This document shows, piece by piece, positions 1 to 5,209 of a DNA stretch of 13,081 nucleotides (position 1 is the stretch's first letter; every line of letters begins with the position of its first letter). The translations under genes were made by a program, and so were the position numbers. The DNA comes from a halophilic archaeon J07HX64. GTDB lineage: Archaea > Halobacteriota > Halobacteria > Halobacteriales > Haloarculaceae. Location of the stretch: NCBI GenBank assembly GCA_000416085.1, contig KE356579.1, positions 533,921-547,001 on the forward strand, written 5' to 3'. The notes below the pieces were generated by a model that worked only from the letters and a program-made list of their open reading frames with translations, was not told the origin of the DNA and ran no database searches.

Positions 1-2
1 GT

Positions 3-128
3 CGTGGCGATGTTTGCGGACACAGACTGCTCCAGGGTGAACGCCACCGGTTGGTGGGGGCTGCGGTGCTCGGGTTCGGTGTACTCGCCTTTCTCCGACT
101 GCTGCTCAGGATGCTCGCCGTGGTCTGA
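3..128 (+). CDS. C-terminal end of a possible membrane protein (partial)
   Basis: An open frame enters from the left edge and stops at TGA 126-128, giving about 41 residues. The last 25 residues are a hydrophobic stretch (LVGAAVLGFGVLAF followed by LRLLLRMLAVV) that could be a terminal membrane helix with flanking arginines. It lies on the same strand as the next gene and ends 41 nt before it. No family can be named from so little sequence, and another plus-strand frame is also open here, so the call rests only on the plausible hydrophobic tail and a sensibly placed stop. The gene's start lies outside the window. Confidence 0.35.
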   Translation, partial: RGDVCGHRLLQGERHRLVGAAVLGFGVLAFLRLLLRMLAVV

Positions 129-169
129 TACTCCGAAGCGCTTACACCGGACTCGCTCGTATGTTGTGT

Positions 170-463
170 ATGAGCAGCCCAGCAATCACACTCTACCGGT
201 TGCAGGCGTGTCCGTTCTGCGAGCGTGTGGTCCAGAAACTCGAGGAGTACGACCTGTCGTACCGTTCGCGGTTCGTCGAGCCGTTACACTCGAAGCGTGA
301 CGCGGTCAAGCGCGAGAGCGGCGCCCGGACGGTGCCGGTCATCGTCGACGAGCGTACCGGTGTGACGATGTCTGAGAGTGCCAACATCGTGACGTATCTG
401 GAGAACACGTACGGCGAGGGTGGTCGACTCGCCCCGGAGGCCGCGGCCGCGGGGGGGTCGTAG
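170..463 (+). CDS. Glutaredoxin / glutathione S-transferase N-terminal domain protein
   Basis: A 97-residue single-domain thioredoxin-fold protein of the glutaredoxin/GST-N type. After the first beta strand (ITLYRLQ) it has the active-site CPFC at residues 14-17. The cis-proline motif TVPV is at 54-57 and the SESANIVTYLE segment at 68-78 resembles the glutathione-binding turn of GST-N domains. Such proteins reduce disulfides or mixed disulfides in the cytosol. Haloarchaea generally use gamma-glutamylcysteine rather than glutathione (known), so that thiol is the likely partner (inferred). The start at 170 is preferred over ATG 161 because it places the first strand at the N-terminus. The tail is alanine/glycine-rich, encoded by a run of seven G. 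The stop codon is followed directly by the ATG of the redoxin gene, so the two are probably co-translated. Confidence 0.85.
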   Translation: MSSPAITLYRLQACPFCERVVQKLEEYDLSYRSRFVEPLHSKRDAVKRESGARTVPVIVDERTGVTMSESANIVTYLENTYGEGGRLAPEAAAAGGS

Positions 464-1009
464 ATGGACCTGGGGTTCGACGTGGTCGAACTGCCGCCGC
501 CGGACCACCCAGAGGCGGGCGACCGAGCACCGGATTTCACCCGCCCACTCGTCGACGACGAGTACTGGGAGGATACGGCGCTGTCGGCTCTCGATGCGCC
601 GGTCTGTCTGGTCTGTCACCCGATGGACGGCTCCTTTCCGGCGACGTACATCTGGAACGAACTGCGCGACCGCGGCTTCGACGACCTCGGTGCGACAGTT
701 GTCGGGGTGTCCATCTCGACGCCGTACGCACACAAGCGCTTCATCGAGGATCACGACCTCGCCGGGACGGAGTTTCGGTTCTTTTCCGACCCCGCGAACG
801 GTGTGGCAGAGACCTACGGTATCACGAACGACCTCGACGGGATGGGTGGCGTCGCGGAGGCGCGACCGGCGACGTTCGTTCTCGACGAGGAGCTGACCGT
901 CCAGTACGCCTGGGTTGCCCGTGAGCACCCCGAACTCCCCGACTACGACGACCTCGAAGCGGCCGTCGTCGAGGCCGTCGGGGCCACCACGGTTGCCGAT
1001 GCGGACTGA
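464..1009 (+). CDS. Redoxin (AhpC/TSA-fold) protein lacking the usual peroxidatic cysteine
   Basis: A 181-residue protein with the thioredoxin/peroxiredoxin layout: GDRAPDFTRPLV (19-30), a core strand leading into HPMDG (52-56), VVGVSISTPYAHKRF (79-93), LFSDP-type FFSDP (106-110), an ETYGI segment (116-120) and the RPATFVLDE strand (134-142). In peroxiredoxins the loop after the core strand carries TPxC. Here the aligned stretch is SFPATYIW, with alanine at the cysteine position. The only cysteines are C48 and C51 (CLVC), inside the preceding strand. A classical peroxidase mechanism is therefore unlikely, and a redox-partner or binding role for the glutaredoxin encoded immediately upstream is an inference. 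The gene starts directly after the upstream stop, and its TGA overlaps the ATG of the Sua5 gene (TGATG), so it is the middle of a three-gene translationally coupled unit. Confidence 0.75.
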   Translation: MDLGFDVVELPPPDHPEAGDRAPDFTRPLVDDEYWEDTALSALDAPVCLVCHPMDGSFPATYIWNELRDRGFDDLGATVVGVSISTPYAHKRFIEDHDLAGTEFRFFSDPANGVAETYGITNDLDGMGGVAEARPATFVLDEELTVQYAWVAREHPELPDYDDLEAAVVEAVGATTVADAD

Positions 1010-1596
1010 TGCCCGGGTCTGATATCGAGCGTGCCGCCGATGCAGTTCGCGACGGTGACCTGGTGGTCTACCCGACAGAGACGGTGTACGGGCTTGGTGC
1101 GGACGCACTCGACCCCGAGGCGGTCGAGCGGGTGTTCGACACGAAGGGCCGCGACCGTGGGAACCCGGTCTCGATGGCTGTTCCCGACATCGAGACGGCG
1201 GCCGAGTACACCGAGGTGGGCGAGCGCGAGCGGGCGTTCATGCAGCGGTTCCTGCCGGGTCCGGTGACGGTTGTCGTCGAGCGCGGTGACAGAGTGCCGG
1301 ATGTCCTGACCGCTGGTCGAGATAGGGTCGGTGTGCGTGTGCCCGACCACGAGGTTGCGCTGTCACTGCTCGAGCGTGTCGCGCCGGTGACGGCCACCAG
1401 CGCAAACGAGAGCGGCCGCCCGTCGGTTCGGCAGGCAGGTTCGCTCCACGAGCAGGTCCAGCGGGCCGCGGCGGTTGTCGTCGACGACGGTGAGACAGCC
1501 GGTGGCGGGTCGACTGTCGTGGATGTTGCCCGCGGGACTGTCCACCGTCGCGGTGCGCTCGCCGACGCGGTCGAAGGCTGGTTGGCTGACCGGTGA
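1009..1596 (+). CDS. sua5: Sua5/YrdC-family L-threonylcarbamoyladenylate synthase
   Basis: This enzyme makes threonylcarbamoyl-AMP from threonine, bicarbonate and ATP. That is the first step of t6A37 synthesis on ANN-decoding tRNAs in the cytosol; KEOPS then transfers the threonylcarbamoyl group (known of the family). The 195 residues carry the YrdC motifs in order: YPTET (21-25), KGRDRGNP (46-53), LPGPVT (82-87), VGVRVPDH (107-114), TSANESG (130-136) and STVVD (168-172). Only the YrdC domain is present, without the extra C-terminal Sua5 domain, so it resembles TsaC/YrdC in length. The start overlaps the redoxin stop, indicating co-translation. A KEOPS subunit gene (pcc1) lies about 2 kb away on the other strand. 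Confidence 0.92.
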   Translation: MPGSDIERAADAVRDGDLVVYPTETVYGLGADALDPEAVERVFDTKGRDRGNPVSMAVPDIETAAEYTEVGERERAFMQRFLPGPVTVVVERGDRVPDVLTAGRDRVGVRVPDHEVALSLLERVAPVTATSANESGRPSVRQAGSLHEQVQRAAAVVVDDGETAGGGSTVVDVARGTVHRRGALADAVEGWLADR

Positions 1597-1618
1597 GCAG
1601 GGCAGGAGCGAAAGCGTG

Positions 1619-1627
1619 GCTTTATGT
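1619..1627 (+). promoter_or_regulatory. TATA-like box of pfdB
   Basis: GCTTTATG-type sequence centred about 27 nt before the ATG at 1651. This spacing predicts transcription starting at or just before that ATG (leaderless). It also argues against using ATG 1624, which would lie inside the promoter. Confidence 0.6.
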
Positions 1628-1650
1628 CGACAGGTCCCATCAAGACGAGT

Positions 1651-2034
1651 ATGCAGGGAAATCTTCCGCCGGAAGCACAGGAGAAAATCGAGGAACTGCA
1701 GGATCTTCAGGAGACGGCACAGCAGGTCGCTGCACAGAAACAGGAGGCAGAGTCCACACTCACCGAGTCCCAGACGGCACTCGATGCACTCGAAGATGTC
1801 GACGGGGACACCCAGATGTACCAGCAACTCGGCGAACTGCTCGTCGAGACGGACTACGAGGAGGCAAAGGAGGACCTCGACGAGAAGGTTAGTAATCTCG
1901 AGGTACGCGTCGAGACCCTCGAGAAGCAGGAGAACCGCGTCCAGCAGCAGTTCGAGGAGCTTCAGCAGGAACTCCAGCAGATGCTCGGCGGTGCCGGCGG
2001 CGGCGCACTCGGCGGCGGTCCCGGCGGCGCGTGA
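1651..2034 (+). CDS. pfdB: Prefoldin beta subunit
   Basis: Prefoldin is a jellyfish-shaped alpha2beta4 chaperone that binds unfolded proteins and passes them to the thermosome. This 127-residue protein starts [17 protein letters not shown], a typical archaeal beta-subunit N-terminus. It forms a coiled-coil hairpin: helix 1 about residues 5-45, the [18 protein letters not shown] connector that makes the beta hairpin, and helix 2 about 75-112. It ends in a glycine-rich tail ([11 protein letters not shown]) common in haloarchaeal versions. An upstream in-frame ATG at 1624 was rejected because homologues start at MQGN and a TATA box sits at 1621-1626. The stop overlaps the GTG start of the DUF3194 gene, so the two are probably one transcript. 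Confidence 0.93.
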   Translation: MQGNLPPEAQEKIEELQDLQETAQQVAAQKQEAESTLTESQTALDALEDVDGDTQMYQQLGELLVETDYEEAKEDLDEKVSNLEVRVETLEKQENRVQQQFEELQQELQQMLGGAGGGALGGGPGGA

Positions 2035-2270
2035 CCCGGGACTCACCGGACGACAACGAGGTTGTCCAGACGGCCGTCGAGGCGGCCGAAGACGTGATTC
2101 TCTCGCGGTACTCGCGGAGCGACCTGCGTGATATCGATATCGGTGTCTCCTTCGAAGACGGTCGGCTGTCGATCGATATCTACCTCAACGCACCGGGTGA
2201 TGCCGAGCGGGTCGCGGAGGATGCGGCACTGGCTGCTCGCGCCGCTGTCGACGACCTGTTCGACGTGTAG
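2031..2270 (+). CDS. DUF3194 family protein
   Basis: A 79-residue acidic archaeal protein whose layout matches DUF3194, a small family often encoded after prefoldin beta. Its function is unknown. It has a helical N-terminus ([18 protein letters not shown]), two central strands ([20 protein letters not shown]) and a long C-terminal helix ([22 protein letters not shown]). This gives an alpha-beta-beta-alpha plan with no obvious catalytic residues. The start is GTG at 2031, overlapping the pfdB stop in the pattern GTGA. The coupling implies fixed stoichiometry with prefoldin beta or a role beside it, which is an inference. The family name is from memory of the gene neighbourhood and length. Confidence 0.75.
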   Translation: MTRDSPDDNEVVQTAVEAAEDVILSRYSRSDLRDIDIGVSFEDGRLSIDIYLNAPGDAERVAEDAALAARAAVDDLFDV

Positions 2271-2285
2271 CAAGCGAGCGGATTG

Positions 2286-2294
2286 TTTTTTATC
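2286..2294 (+). promoter_or_regulatory. TATA-like box of the bifunctional-nuclease gene
   Basis: A T-rich TTTTTTATC centred about 25 nt before ATG 2315, following the DUF3194 stop. The spacing fits a leaderless start. A GGGAGGT immediately before the ATG is too close to act as a normal ribosome binding site. The same T-run could also terminate the pfdB transcript. Confidence 0.5.
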
Positions 2295-2314
2295 CCCCCA
2301 CACATACGGGAGGT

Positions 2315-2791
2315 ATGGAACACGAGGCCACCGTCGAAGGGGTCGGCGTCGGTGTCAGCGACGAGGGACCGGGCGCGCCGGTCGTGCTGCTTCAAGCGCG
2401 CGAGGAACTCGTCCCGATATTCGTCAGCAGGGACCAGGCACAGTCGATGCAACTCGCGCTGGACGGTGAACCGTTCGAGCGCCCGCTGACACACGACCTC
2501 TTTGTGGAGATGGTGGCAGAGTTCGGGGCGGCAATCGACCGTGTCCGCGTCGACGACCTCGCAGACGGGACCTTCTACGCAAAGATCGACACCGAACAGT
2601 ACCACAGCGGCGAGCGCCAGCGGGCAGTGTTCGACGCACGCCCGTCGGACGGCATCGCCATCGCGCTCCGGGTAGACTGTCCACTCATCGTCAGCGACGA
2701 GGTGGTCGACGAGGCCGGCCGCCCGCCGGAGGCGTTCGAATCTGACGACGAACTCGACAACCCCGACGACGAGTTCGATGGCCCGCTGTGA
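2315..2791 (+). CDS. Bifunctional nuclease domain (DUF151) protein
   Basis: The family is named for a plant protein with RNase and DNase activity; the role of the archaeal members is not known. In these 158 residues the conserved blocks are readable. LVPIFVSRDQAQSMQLAL (32-49) is followed by PFERPLTHDLFVEMV (53-67), in which RPLTHDL is the family signature. Next come VRVDDLADGTFYAKI (77-91) and the FDARPSDGIAIALR block (106-119), ending with CPLIVSDEVVDEAG. The tail is very acidic (DDELDNPDDEFD). The start at 2315 agrees with the TATA-like box. The HAD hydrolase gene begins 4 nt after its stop (or overlaps it if the earlier ATG is used), so the two are likely one transcript. Confidence 0.85.
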   Translation: MEHEATVEGVGVGVSDEGPGAPVVLLQAREELVPIFVSRDQAQSMQLALDGEPFERPLTHDLFVEMVAEFGAAIDRVRVDDLADGTFYAKIDTEQYHSGERQRAVFDARPSDGIAIALRVDCPLIVSDEVVDEAGRPPEAFESDDELDNPDDEFDGPL

Positions 2792-2795
2792 GGCG

Positions 2796-3482
2796 ATGAA
2801 CTGGGCTGGATACGACGGACTGTTGCTCGACCACGACGGTGTGCTTGTCGAACTGGTCGACCGGGACCACATCACCGCTGGACTCCGCGAGCACGGCGAA
2901 CCACGCTTGGCAGAGCTCGATATCGACCTCGACCCGGCGCTGCTCGACGCGTTTCAGGTCGGGGCCGAATCCGGTGAGATCCGTGCGCTGGCCGACCAGT
3001 ACGGGGTCGACCCCGGGGCGCTGTGGCGCTGTCGTGACGACGCCATCGAGGCGGCGCTTCACACCGCGACACGGGACGGCGAGAAACCGCCGTACGACGA
3101 TGTCGACGCGCTCACCGCGCTCGACGTGCCCTGCGGTGTCGTGAGCAACAACCAGCGTCGCATCGTCGAGTTCGTCCTGGAGACACACGGCCTGCGCGGC
3201 CTGTTCGACACGGTCCATGCGCGTGACCCGACGCTCGCGAGTCTCGACCGAAAGAAACCTGCGCCGACCTACCTTGAGGCAGCGATGACCGGTCTCGGTA
3301 TCGAGCACCCGCTCTACGTCGGGGACAGCGAGAGTGATGTCGTCGCTGCACACCGCGCGAACGTCGACGTTGCCTTTCTGCGCCGGCCGCACAACACCGA
3401 CACGTCACTCTCGACGGACCCGACACACGAGGTGGAGGGTCTCGACGAGATTGTGGCGGCCGCACAGCACAGTCGACACTGA
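2796..3482 (+). CDS. HAD-superfamily hydrolase
   Basis: A 228-residue protein of the haloacid dehalogenase superfamily, resembling subfamily IA phosphatases. Motif I is LLLDHDGVLV with the nucleophile D12 and acid D14; the usual DxDGT ends GV here. A helical cap follows (about residues 25-105). Motif II is GVVSNNQ (115-121), motif III is the lysine in RKKPAP (152-157) and motif IV is GDSESD (176-181). All catalytic positions are present, so it should act as a phosphatase or phosphohydrolase. The substrate cannot be told. ATG 2796 was chosen because it lies 4 nt after the upstream stop and puts motif I close to the N-terminus. ATG 2778, overlapping the upstream gene, would add six residues and cannot be excluded. 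Confidence 0.88.
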   Translation: MNWAGYDGLLLDHDGVLVELVDRDHITAGLREHGEPRLAELDIDLDPALLDAFQVGAESGEIRALADQYGVDPGALWRCRDDAIEAALHTATRDGEKPPYDDVDALTALDVPCGVVSNNQRRIVEFVLETHGLRGLFDTVHARDPTLASLDRKKPAPTYLEAAMTGLGIEHPLYVGDSESDVVAAHRANVDVAFLRRPHNTDTSLSTDPTHEVEGLDEIVAAAQHSRH

Positions 3483-3541
3483 TTACCGCGACTCACTGTC
3501 ACCGTAACAGTCTGTGCCGGTGAACACAGCTCTGGACCGGC

Positions 3542-3559
3542 GTTTTTATACTATAAAAC
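3542..3559. terminator. AT-rich near-palindrome between convergent genes, probable bidirectional terminator
   Basis: GTTTTTATACTATAAAAC lies in the 93-nt gap between the converging HAD and pcc1 genes. Read either way it gives a run of four or five T about 60 nt after the HAD stop and about 17 nt after the pcc1 stop. Archaeal transcription ends at T-rich tracts, so it could end both transcripts. It also resembles a TATA box, but no gene starts at a suitable distance on either side. Confidence 0.5.
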
Positions 3560-3575
3560 CCGTGGGTCGCCCTCC

Positions 3576-3818
3576 TCAGCACACGTCGCCGACCTGCTCT
3601 GCGACACTCACAAGCGAGAGCCACGTGTTCAGCCCCGCTCGGAGTGCGACGAGGTCGGCTGCCTCGACGACGAGCGTGAGCGTCTCGCCGGACCTGCCCA
3701 GTCGTGTCCTGCTCCGGTCGTCGTCGATACCGTCGAGTTCGGGCGAGACGGCACGCTCGACACGGTGTGCTCGTTCGGGAGAACTGTACGACAGAGTCAG
3801 ACGGGTCTCGTGGCGCAC
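3576..3818 (-). CDS. pcc1: KEOPS complex subunit Pcc1
   Basis: Pcc1 is the small dimer-forming subunit of KEOPS (with Kae1, Bud32 and Cgi121), which transfers threonylcarbamoyl to A37 of tRNA. The 80-residue sequence fits the family. It has an N-terminal strand TRLTLSYSS, a helix beginning SPERAHRVERAVSPEL, two strands (RSRTRLGRSGETLTLVVEA), and a final helix ADLVALRAGLNTWLSLVSVAEQV with the typical LRAxxNxxLxL pattern. The start is GTG at 3818, four nucleotides after the rpoP stop, so it is the last gene of the rpl37ae-rpoP-pcc1 operon. The Sua5 gene that supplies its pathway lies at 1009-1596. Confidence 0.85.
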   Translation of the reverse strand: MRHETRLTLSYSSPERAHRVERAVSPELDGIDDDRSRTRLGRSGETLTLVVEAADLVALRAGLNTWLSLVSVAEQVGDVC

Positions 3819-3822
3819 GGCA

Positions 3823-3957
3823 CTATTCGACGTCGATCTTCTTTACATCGCGGCTGCGCTCTTTCAGCAGTACACGATGACCACAGTACGGACAGCGGAC
3901 GCCGCCGTACTCGTCGAGACCGACATCGCGCTTGCACCGGGAACACTTGTAGCTCAT
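3823..3957 (-). CDS. rpoP: DNA-directed RNA polymerase subunit P (Rpb12-like)
   Basis: A 44-residue zinc-ribbon protein. It starts [12 protein letters not shown] and has a second pair of cysteines in [15 protein letters not shown], giving C5-x2-C8 and C22-x2-C25, the single zinc site of archaeal RpoP and eukaryotic Rpb12. The basic tail [11 protein letters not shown] is also typical. The protein is a small structural subunit that helps assemble the RpoD/RpoL/RpoN part of RNA polymerase. Its ATG overlaps the rpl37ae TGA (ATGA), and pcc1 follows after 4 nt. The pairing with L37Ae is conserved in many archaea. All four cysteines are kept here, in contrast to L37Ae in the same operon. Confidence 0.93.
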   Translation of the reverse strand: MSYKCSRCKRDVGLDEYGGVRCPYCGHRVLLKERSRDVKKIDVE

Positions 3958-4232
3958 TCCTCGGCCTCGCTCTCGTCCTCACCGAGTGCGGCACGGATAG
4001 AGCGGTCGACCGTCTTTCCGGCCGGGGTTTCGGGGTCGTACGCGCCACCGGTGAACTTCTCCCCGGTCTCCTCGTTCACCCAGATACCTGTTCCGACCCG
4101 TGTGACGCTGTCGCCGTCGACAGTCGCGGAGCGCATCTCGCGTTCGATCTGGGCGACGCGCCGGCGGGCGACCCGCCCGTAGCGCGCGCCGAACCTGCCG
4201 GCACTCCCGACCTTGCTTTCCTGATCACTCAT
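3954..4232 (-). CDS. rpl37ae: Ribosomal protein L37Ae (eL43) without zinc-finger cysteines
   Basis: A 92-residue large-subunit ribosomal protein. The N-terminal block [18 protein letters not shown] (9-26), GTGIW (47-51), [17 protein letters not shown] (59-75) and RSIRAAL (77-83) are clear L37Ae signatures. Canonical members, such as that of Haloarcula marismortui, hold a zinc ion with CxxC before GTGIW and CxxC after it. Here the aligned positions are S35, V38, N53 and T56, and the protein contains no cysteine at all. The fold is otherwise complete, so this reads as a zinc-independent form rather than a broken gene. ATG 4232 was chosen over an earlier in-frame start at 4304 because the TATA box falls between them. 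It is the first gene of the operon with rpoP and pcc1. Confidence 0.9.
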   Translation of the reverse strand: MSDQESKVGSAGRFGARYGRVARRRVAQIEREMRSATVDGDSVTRVGTGIWVNEETGEKFTGGAYDPETPAGKTVDRSIRAALGEDESEAEE

Positions 4233-4257
4233 TGTATTCTCATATGGGTCAACTATG

Positions 4258-4268
4258 TGTATAAACCC
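4258..4268 (-). promoter_or_regulatory. TATA box of the rpl37ae-rpoP-pcc1 operon
   Basis: On the minus strand the sequence GGTTTATACAC is centred about 30 nt before ATG 4232. It is a strong haloarchaeal TATA box in GC-rich surroundings, and its spacing predicts a nearly leaderless mRNA. Confidence 0.7.
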
Positions 4269-4360
4269 TGCGAGTCCCCGTCGTGTCCCTGTGAACTGAC
4301 ACACCGAGCCCGAGATTTTTCTACCGGAACGGACTCACCTGTTATCTGTTCTGGGTAACC

Positions 4361-4451
4361 ACCGCGGCAGTCTGGCGTGTGGCACGCGCTGCCGCGGTCG
4401 ACACTCGGTGTGTCACCTGCTCGCCCAGGTGCCCACAGCGGACAGACCGCT
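4361..4451 (-). other. Run of four back-to-back stem-loops (structured 3' region or small RNA)
   Basis: Four perfect stems follow one another in the gap after the DUF2103 gene. ACCGCGGCAG (4361-4370) pairs with CTGCCGCGGT (4389-4398) and encloses a nested GCGTG/CACGC stem. GACAC/GTGTC lies at 4400-4414, CACCTG/CAGGTG at 4414-4431 (sharing C4414), and AGCGG/CCGCT at 4437-4451. The last touches the DUF2103 stop codon. No open frame with coding features is present. The strand is assigned from the upstream gene; the structure could form in either strand. It may be a 3' untranslated structure, a terminator or processing signal, or an unannotated RNA. I cannot match it to a known RNA family. Confidence 0.45.
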
Positions 4452-5170
4452 CACGCCAGGTCGGCCTCGGCGAGCGCCTCGTTGAGGTCCGCACGGACCC
4501 GCTCACCCAGGTCGCGCTCGCCGGCAGTCGTGACGACGCGATTCTCCTGCACGCTCGACCCGTCCCGGAGCAGCAGTCGGACGTTCCCGTTTGTGTCGGC
4601 CCGGGTCGCCTTTGCTCGCACACCGGTCCGGGAGCCCGACCCGCCTGCGTCGATCGGTCCCGGGACAATCTTCTTCACGTGGGGGTGGCCGGCGACCACC
4701 CTGAGGGCGTCCCTGCCCGTCCGGCCGCCGACCAGCGTCGAGTGTGCCCCGCCGAGTTTCTCCCCCACAGACGCCTCGACCACCTCAAGGGCCGGTTCGC
4801 CGCGCCGCTCCCGGACACCCTCTATCGGGTCCTCGGCGTCGATACGGTAGAACGGGTAGTGTAGCTCCGCACGGACCGCCCGCAACACCGCCCGGTCACC
4901 GGTCGCGTACACCTCCTCCGGACGCTTCCGGTGGACCTCGTCGGCGATCTGCCCGGCGAACGAGCGCAACTCCGAGCGGACACGCTCACCGTCTGTCTCG
5001 GGTGTGGTCGTCACCGTCCGTCGACCGACGACGCTGTCCCCCGTTAGCGTCGCAACCGTCGCCCGACTGCGGCCAAGATCCAGCACGACGGTGTCCGCGT
5101 TTGCCGTCCGACAGACCAGACAGTAGTCCCCTGGTCTGCTGAGCGACGACGCACAGCTCCGGCACTGCAT
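4451..5170 (-). CDS. DUF2103 family predicted metal-binding protein with N-terminal zinc ribbon
   Basis: A 239-residue protein. It opens with a small zinc ribbon of two CxxC pairs (C3/C6 and C17/C20, ten residues apart). A middle region starts with strands VVLDLGRSRATVATL (28-42), reminiscent of an actin/ASKHA-type first phosphate loop but not diagnostic. The C-terminal part carries the conserved block GGAHSTLVGGRTGRDALRVV (140-159) followed by HPHVKKIVPGPI (162-173), which I recognise as DUF2103. The charged, glycine-flanked HPHVKK segment could bind RNA or a metal. The function is unknown. It lies 39 nt downstream of truD on the same strand but has its own TATA-like sequence there. That neighbourhood suggests an RNA-related role, which is inference. 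Confidence 0.65.
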   Translation of the reverse strand: MQCRSCASSLSRPGDYCLVCRTANADTVVLDLGRSRATVATLTGDSVVGRRTVTTTPETDGERVRSELRSFAGQIADEVHRKRPEEVYATGDRAVLRAVRAELHYPFYRIDAEDPIEGVRERRGEPALEVVEASVGEKLGGAHSTLVGGRTGRDALRVVAGHPHVKKIVPGPIDAGGSGSRTGVRAKATRADTNGNVRLLLRDGSSVQENRVVTTAGERDLGERVRADLNEALAEADLA

Positions 5171-5193
5171 ACCCGTATTAGGCGCTGGAACCC

Positions 5194-5202
5194 CGATAAG
5201 GA
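5194..5202 (-). promoter_or_regulatory. TATA-like box of the DUF2103 gene
   Basis: TCCTTATCG on the minus strand is centred about 28 nt before ATG 5170, in the 39-nt gap after truD. It suggests that the DUF2103 gene can be transcribed separately as a leaderless mRNA, besides any read-through from truD. Confidence 0.45.
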
Positions 5203-5209
5203 CAGTGTT

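Noticed and set aside
4..300. A 98-codon plus-strand open frame at the left edge
   Set aside because: It overlaps the glutaredoxin gene in another frame and has a cysteine/serine/proline-rich composition unlike a haloarchaeal protein.
284..1108. A 274-codon minus-strand open frame across the redoxin gene
   Set aside because: Its composition is typical of an antisense shadow in high-GC DNA, and it spans two well-supported plus-strand genes.
1624..1650. Earlier in-frame ATG for prefoldin beta
   Set aside because: It coincides with the TATA-like box and adds nine residues absent from typical archaeal prefoldin beta.
3514..4182. A 222-codon plus-strand frame over pcc1, rpoP and rpl37ae
   Set aside because: Serine/threonine/arginine-rich shadow. 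The minus strand holds three recognisable genes with overlapping start and stop codons.
4361..4403. Possible H/ACA guide RNA (stem followed by ACA at 4401-4403)
   Set aside because: The internal loop is 4 nt on one side and 1 nt on the other, too small for a pseudouridylation pocket, and no kink-turn is evident.
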